This document shows, in pieces, positions 59,001 to 64,000 of a stretch of 64,000 nucleotides of DNA. This DNA is from Spirodela intermedia (Eukaryota; Streptophyta; Magnoliopsida; Alismatales; Araceae): the NCBI GenBank assembly GCA_902729315.2, contig LR746270.1:4404221-4468220 (forward strand), written 5' to 3'. Below the pieces are notes generated by a model. It was not told the DNA's origin, ran no database searches, and saw only the letters and a program-made list of their open reading frames with translations. The number at the start of each line of letters is the position of its first letter. The first letter of the stretch is position 1. Both the position numbers and the translations under genes were made by a program.

Positions 59001-60318
59001 CATGGTGGGAGAAGGAGCAAGAACACCTCAAGTATACAGGGAAGCGTGGAAGACTAACTGAGGTTGTCTTGGCTCTGCGCTTCTTTATCTACCAATATGG
59101 GCTCGTGTACCACTTGAACATCACCAGGAACACGAAGAGTGTGCTGGTAACTTCCCCTCTTTCATGCCCAGGGGATTAAACATGTCCGTTTGTTTTATGG
59201 ACTGATGCTGACGGCCCCATTGACATTCTTCAGGTTTATGGAGTTTCTTGGTTGGTGATCATCTCCATGCTCGTCGTGATGAAGGTAAGGGGGAGCCTGC
59301 AAGAGATTGAAACTGTTTTCTATAGTTTTGTTATGATTTTGCTTATTACGTTCCTTCATTGTGTGCTAGCAGAAAGATCTAACACCCAAAGTCGTGTGAA
59401 TGCCATTCCAGTGGAATGGATACGCCTGAAAATTATCAAAGTCAACAGACAGAGTCTGATAGTTGAAAAGTTGCAAGATCATACATTTTTTTTTTTTTTA
59501 TGTTAATTGACGAGGAGCGGGCCGATTTTTCCATGATTGGTGGGGGTTGATTTTCTCCGAACTGAGCTTCGAGGGTTTGTTTCTTCTTGCTTGTGCGCCT
59601 AGCTTTTCTAAAGGAAGAGTTGACTTAAACCGGCTGTTCCCCACCCAGATTGTGGAAGATCGCTATAGAATAATTATAATAATAATAATAATAATAAGAA
59701 TCTCACACTCTGTCTGTTGACTTTGATAATTCAGGCGGTATCTTTCGGGAGGATGAGGTTCAGCGCGGACCATCAGCTCGTCTTCCGCCTAATCAAGGGG
59801 CTGATCTTCTTGACGTTCTTGGCGATCCTCATCATCCTCATCGCGGTCGCCGGCATGACCTTTCAGGACATCATCGTCTGCATCCTCGCCTTCATGCCCA
59901 CCGGGTGGGGCCTACTTCTGGTAAGTCAACCCTCCCCCACTCCCTCCTCCGCACCTTTCTTTTTTAATTTCTCCAAACAACAGGCCGCGCCGATTGCTTC
60001 CACCAACTTTCTTTCATTGACTTTCTTCCCTTGCCTGTTATCTCACCGTTGACTTCCCCCTCCTCTCAGATCGCCCAGGCCGTCAAGCCCGTGGTCCATA
60101 GAGCGGGCATCTGGGGATCTGTGCGGGCCCTTGGCCGTGGCTACGAGATTGTCATGGGGCTCCTCCTCTTCACCCCCATCGCCGTCCTGGCGTGGTTCCC
60201 CTTCGTCTCCGAGTTCCAGACCCGGATGCTCTTCAACCAGGCCTTCAGCAGGGGCCTGCAAATCTCCCGCATTCTCGGAGGCCACAGGAAGGACCGCTCC
60301 TCTCGCCACAAGGAGTAG
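41059..60318 (+). CDS. Callose synthase (1,3-beta-glucan synthase), CALS1/2/3 type
   Basis: Forty-two exons join in frame to 1944 residues (Arabidopsis CALS1/3 are ~1950). Exons 1-21: 41059-41248, 42149-42249, 44009-44133, 44240-44333, 44461-44571, 44660-44776, 44866-44961, 45048-45139, 45327-45453, 46481-46618, 46714-46790, 46875-46959, 48362-48484, 48562-48676, 50758-51092, 51209-51261, 51349-51409, 51858-51939, 52011-52060, 52149-52235, 52730-52867. Exons 22-42: 52970-53064, 53161-53244, 53326-53486, 53591-53711, 53800-53897, 54006-54135, 54219-54370, 55109-55218, 55306-55430, 55520-55588, 55681-55870, 56188-56341, 56845-56964, 57121-57239, 57337-57420, 57822-57934, 58033-58262, 58349-59145, 59234-59284, 59735-59920, 60070-60318. 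It is a plasma-membrane enzyme making callose from UDP-glucose at cell plates, plasmodesmata and wounds. Layout: cytosolic FKS1-type N-domain, membrane block (~455-755), large cytosolic catalytic loop (~755-1450, with [14 protein letters not shown]), C-terminal membrane block with [14 protein letters not shown]. It ends [13 protein letters not shown]. Sequence is closest by eye to CALS3. Intron 37 is GC-AG. Confidence 0.97.
49084..49807. mobile_element. Candidate small inverted-repeat element in callose synthase intron 14
   Basis: A perfect 13-bp inverted repeat, CCTAGACTAGAGT at 49084-49096 and its complement at 49795-49807, brackets about 700 bp inside a 2.1-kb intron. The enclosed DNA is more GC-rich than the AT-rich flanks. 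The left end also contains a small TCTAGG/CCTAGA palindrome. No transposase frame and no convincing target-site duplication is visible. A repeat of this length and spacing could arise by chance about once in a window of this size, so the call is weak. Confidence 0.25.
57935..58032 (+). other. GC-AG intron (intron 37 of callose synthase)
   Basis: Protein continuity (DIFAG then FNSTLREGN) requires splicing after GCAG at 57934 and before GCTTC at 58033. The intron therefore starts GCACGT and ends CCGCAG. No nearby GT donor keeps the frame and the conserved residues. Confidence 0.8.
59670..59697. repeat. (AAT)n microsatellite in callose synthase intron 40
   Basis: About 28 bp of AAT trinucleotides, 38 bp before exon 41. 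Confidence 0.85.
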
Positions 60319-61015
60319 TAGTAGTATCAGTAAGTAGTTATGGGGCCGGCTCTCATTTTGTCTCAAGAAGAAACAGCAGCAGATGGACGGATGGATGATG
60401 CCCAACGAAGCATGCAGGCCCCTCGGCATTCTCCTCTCTTGTTCATAAATATGCTCTTGGACCATCTACCTTTAGGAGGATCTGAGTGACATAGAAAATG
60501 CTCAGTTTTCTTCTTTTGGTGCTCCTCTTATCTGTAACACAATCTCTCTCTCTCTCTCTCTCTCTACCCCCTGCTGAGGATTAGTGTGCTGATTCTACTC
60601 TATGAATTAGGGTTCCGGGTTTGTGGGTCTATGTATCAGTCACCATAACACATTGATGGGTTAGAAATTGTGGATCAATAGATGTTTATTTCTTTTTGCA
60701 TGTTATAGAAGTAAGCTCTGAAAATGAAAGGGTGAATGAAGTAAATTAATGGTAGGGCTTACTTTATCCCTCATCTGCATGGGCTGGCCTTTCCACATTC
60801 GGCAGCATGTGTTGAGGGAAGTAGATGTCCCACGACGAGCTAAGGGAATATATTTGAAACTTGGCAAAGGAACTTAGGGTGAATGGGGAGAAGACTGCCC
60901 AAATGTCTCCAAAGCAAGAGGATGTCTTGAGGCCCTTACCCCAAGATATATTCATATGTGCAGGACACCATGGTAATAGACAACTTTCTTTGAGACCAAT
61001 AAGATTATAAGGATG
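60319..61015. other. Callose synthase 3' UTR and downstream spacer
   Basis: The 3' UTR begins after TAG at 60316-60318 and includes short TAG repeats and a (TC)n run at 60543-60566. Beyond about 60640 no gene or clear element was recognised until the retroelement relics. Confidence 0.45.
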
Positions 61016-61019
61016 AGCT

Positions 61020-61270
61020 CAATGTGGATGACTATGACTATCTAAAGGTGACAAGTACATTTCTAGATAAAGATGTGAAGGTGTGGTGACATGCCAAGGG
61101 AAGGGACATATCCTTAACTTTTCTAATAACTTCTTAAGACTTCATGGTGGAGATCAACAACAGCTTTATGCCCAAAAATTGTCAAGATATAGCAAGATAT
61201 GTTGAAGTTGCATCCACCATGATTATCAAAGAGAGAGATTGTAGCCTTCAGTAGAAGAGAGCCGTTGCTC
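61020..61270 (+). mobile_element. Possible Ty3-type gag relic
   Basis: Plus-strand conceptual translation, with stops and frame breaks, gives fragments such as FLDKDVKVW, HAKGRDIS and VEINNSFMPKNCQDIAR. They resemble the plant Ty3-type gag pattern (YL..DAKLWW, then LK..FLP.N....AR). The region is short and broken, and lies next to a copia element in the opposite orientation, so it would be a separate or nested fragment. Confidence 0.35.
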
Positions 61271-61414
61271 TCACTTGAAGAGAGAAAAATAAAAAGGGAA
61301 ATATTAAATAAAATTATGACCTTCTTAGTCACTAGTTCTTATACAGCCTTAACCCAATTGAGTTGGATTCAATGGTCATGTATAATTTATACCAAAATAT
61401 GTATCTACCTCACT

Positions 61415-61415
<1 letters not shown>

Positions 61416-61462
<47 letters not shown>
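61416..61462. repeat. (GA)n microsatellite beside the copia relic
   Basis: About 47 bp of perfect GA between the putative gag fragment and the copia-derived segment. Confidence 0.95.
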
Positions 61463-61466
<4 letters not shown>

Positions 61467-61539
61467 TACATAAGAAAATAAATAAAATAGGGTAGAAATA
61501 TAATTCCTCTTCTTTGACATTGTCCCTCAAGTTGGTGAG

Positions 61540-64000
61540 CAGATGTTAGCAAATCCTACTTAGAAGTCAATCTTTGAAAAATAGGTTTGCTCACTCAATC
61601 TTTGAATTGGCTAAAAACTCTCATTGAGTATGTAATGTGAGTATGTGAAAGATATATCAGCTTTCTCACAAGATGTTGATATCTTAATAGTTGGCTTTTC
61701 TCCATCTCTCTAAGTTTGTGGTTCAGATCTATAGGAGTAGTTATAAGTTTATATCTTATTTTTTGGATTTCCTTAAAAAGATCAATGGTATATTTTCCTA
61801 GGGATATAAAGATCTCTTGTTTGGAAGGAGCAACATGATATATTTTAGCTTCCCTTATGTCATAATATTAAACTCTTTTAGTAAAAACTTACATGAATAA
61901 TCTTTTTCTTTCTCATCATTTCACATTACTATTATATCATCTACATAGATTAGGGGAGCTATAATTTCCATTAAAAGGTGAGTATTTAATAAACAAAGTA
62001 TGATCTCTATTACTTAGTTTCTATCTAATATCCTTCATCACCTTTGAGAATCTCTCAAATCATGCTCTTGACGATTATTTAAGTCATACAATATCTTTTT
62101 CAACTTACATACCATTCCTCAAATTAAATTCGTATCCTTGTGGAATATTCATATAAATTCATCATTAAATTTTCCATATAGTAGAGCATTATTAACATCA
62201 AATTATTATATATCTTGACTATAGATACCAACTAATGAGAGTAAGATCCTCATGATATTTATTTTTGCCACTAGGGTGAATGTCTCTAGATAATCTATAC
62301 CATAAGTTTGAACGTGACTCTTAGCAACTAATCTTGTCATATACCTCTCTATAGTCTCTTCTTGTTATATTTGATTGTATAAGTTCATTTTCACCCCAGA
62401 AGCTTCTTTTCTTTTGAAAACTTAACTAGCTTCCACATTAGATTTTTCTTTGGTACTTTTATCTCTTCATCCATAACTTTCTTCCACCATGTATGAGCTA
62501 ATACATCAGTGACATTTGATGAAATATGTGTAATATTAAGTGAGGTATGAAAAATTATATAAGATGCAGACAAATGTTTAAAAGAAATGAATTTTGAAAT
62601 CATATATTTTGGGTTTCTCAAACTTATTTTTCCTTTTTGAAGGACTATAGTCAAGTCTTCTTACTTATTTTCCCACACTAGAGGTTCATTAATTTTCTCT
62701 TGGTCATCCTCATAAAGTGTGGTGGGTGTAACCTACTCAATCATATGTGAGGGAGGTCAAGATTCTAAGGATGGTGTTGACAACAAGAAGCTTATAATTT
62801 CTTGTCTCTATTTATTAACTTTTCACAAATTTTCCTCCTCAAATGAAACATCTTGAATGTGAAAAAAGGATTCACATTTATTAAATGTTACATCTAATGA
62901 TACAAAAAACTTATTTGATGAAGAATGATCATATTTATATTATCTTTTAATATTTAGGTATTCAATAAATACACATTTTAATACTTTAGGATCAAACTTC
63001 CCTTTAGATGAATCTTCATTGTGGACATATGTTATGCATCTAAAGATCAAATGGACTGATTTGTTTTTTCAATTTTAGTTATGGATATTAGAATGAGATT
63101 ACATCTATTAGACTTTTGAATCCTAAAACCTTTGTAGGTATACGATCTATAAGATGAGCAGCTGTTAAGACTACTTCTCCCCAAAATATCCTTGGCATCT
63201 TATTTTGAAATAAGAGTGCTTTTATCAACTTTCAACATATATTTATTTTTCCTTTCAACTACCTTATTTTATTGTGCGATATTGACACATGATGACTTGT
63301 GAATAATTATTTCCTTTTGGAAGAAGTCATTTATAGTATGATTGAAATAGTCTCTAGCATTATCTGATCTAAATACTTTGATCATAGTTCTGAATTTATC
63401 TTTAGTTAGTACATAGAATTATTGGATAATTTTACTAACTTCAAAGTTATGATTTAATATATATATTCATACAATTAAATAAAAATCATTTATAAATATA
63501 ATAGGCCATCTTTTTTTTCTTTTTTTTTCAAAAATAAATCACATTCATAGAATAGCATATTACAACATTGGTTTGTTTTGTGACAATGTAGTGATTTAGT
63601 TTTTTCCTTTTTTTTTAGGTGGAGGGGAGGAGAATAATTTTCTTTTCACCTAACCTCTTTCATAACTAGTTTATGTGTAGACCAAACACTCATATCAATT
63701 GATGACCATTATGTTTGTTGGACCACCTATATGACCTAAGTCCCAATTTGTACCTTTCTTTATGATAGGCTCATACTTGGCCACCTTAGCAAGGTGATAT
63801 GTGGCCATTTGTTTCTACCACTAACATGATAATTTGTGTTAAGTTAATTAGTTTTTCCATCTAGGTCGATCTGGCTCATCTTTAACCTTCTTTTGAAAAT
63901 AACTCTTTGCTTTAGAATTGGTCGATTGTTGGGTCTTCACTATGCCTTCCTAATTATTTCCTCCTTGACCAAAAGAAATGGGTTTCAAAACTCAATTACT
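61540..64000 (-). mobile_element. Degenerate Ty1/copia retrotransposon, truncated by window end
   Basis: Minus-strand translation gives a broken copia polyprotein in the expected order from high to low coordinates. Integrase core fragments are near 63130-63420 (IKVFRSDNARDYF, VVERKNKYML, ILG/FWGEVVLTAAHLIDR). The start of reverse transcriptase is at 62391-62540 (WWKKVMDEEIKVPKKNLMWKL). RT core pieces lie near 61940-62330 (YGIDYLETFTLVAK, LIYVDDIIV). The RT/RNase H linker is near 61580-61740 (TPIDLNHKL, KLIYLSHTHITYSMRVFSQF). Stops and frameshifts are frequent, RNase H appears cut off near 61550, and no LTR was identified. The element is AT-rich and clearly dead. Gag-side sequence would lie beyond the window. 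Confidence 0.85.

Noticed and set aside
60043-60465. 140-codon minus-strand frame at the end of callose synthase
   Set aside because: Antisense shadow of the last exon; no family signature.

Overview
The window is nuclear DNA from a flowering plant. The genes are split by many short, AT-rich GT-AG introns, coding exons are often GC-rich, and every recognisable product belongs to an angiosperm family. Long (TC)n/(GA)n microsatellites are unusually dense. The species cannot be named from the sequence; a monocot or early-diverging angiosperm is possible but unproven. No tRNA, rRNA, CRISPR array or bacterial operon structure was recognised.

Layout. 1-293: last exon(s) of a bHLH68-like transcription factor. 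3757-4143 (minus): small lysine-rich conserved protein (FAM32A/DUF1754-like). 7184-10980: C2H2 zinc-finger factor of the INDETERMINATE DOMAIN (IDD) family. 12902-21494: ARC3, a chloroplast-division protein with an FtsZ-like domain and MORN repeats (17 exons, 730 aa). 22121-22906 (minus): phi-class glutathione transferase of the anthocyanin-carrier type (TT19/GSTF12/AN9; 3 exons, 214 aa). 24675-25689: short NAC transcription factor. 26782-30090: DHH/DHHA1 phosphoesterase (7 exons, 357 aa). 30361-31291: decaying tandem array of ~170-180 bp units. 31576-33792: organelle RRM protein, ORRM6-like (4 exons, 165 aa). 34952-39439: UDP-glucose pyrophosphorylase (21 exons, 477 aa). 41059-60318: callose synthase of the CALS1/2/3 type (42 exons, 1944 aa). 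60319-64000: retrotransposon remains, mainly a degenerate Ty1/copia element on the minus strand running off the window end.

Exon structures were built by hand from protein-family continuity plus splice signals. For ARC3, GST, DHH, ORRM6, UGP, callose synthase, IDD and NAC, the summed exon lengths are exact multiples of three and end at a stop, which supports the models.

How the genes relate. Most neighbours look functionally unrelated, as is usual in plants. Two exceptions deserve attention. UDP-glucose pyrophosphorylase (makes UDP-glucose) lies directly upstream, on the same strand, of callose synthase (uses UDP-glucose). The anthocyanin-type GST has a TATA box and a consensus R2R3-MYB AC element in its proximal promoter. 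Two products act in plastids (ARC3, ORRM6).

No clearly new biological system was found. The most unusual material is structural: an intron that is almost entirely (TC)n, a strong sense-strand pyrimidine bias of intronic repeats, a GC-AG intron in callose synthase, a nucleosome-sized tandem array, and a possible small terminal-inverted-repeat element in a callose synthase intron.
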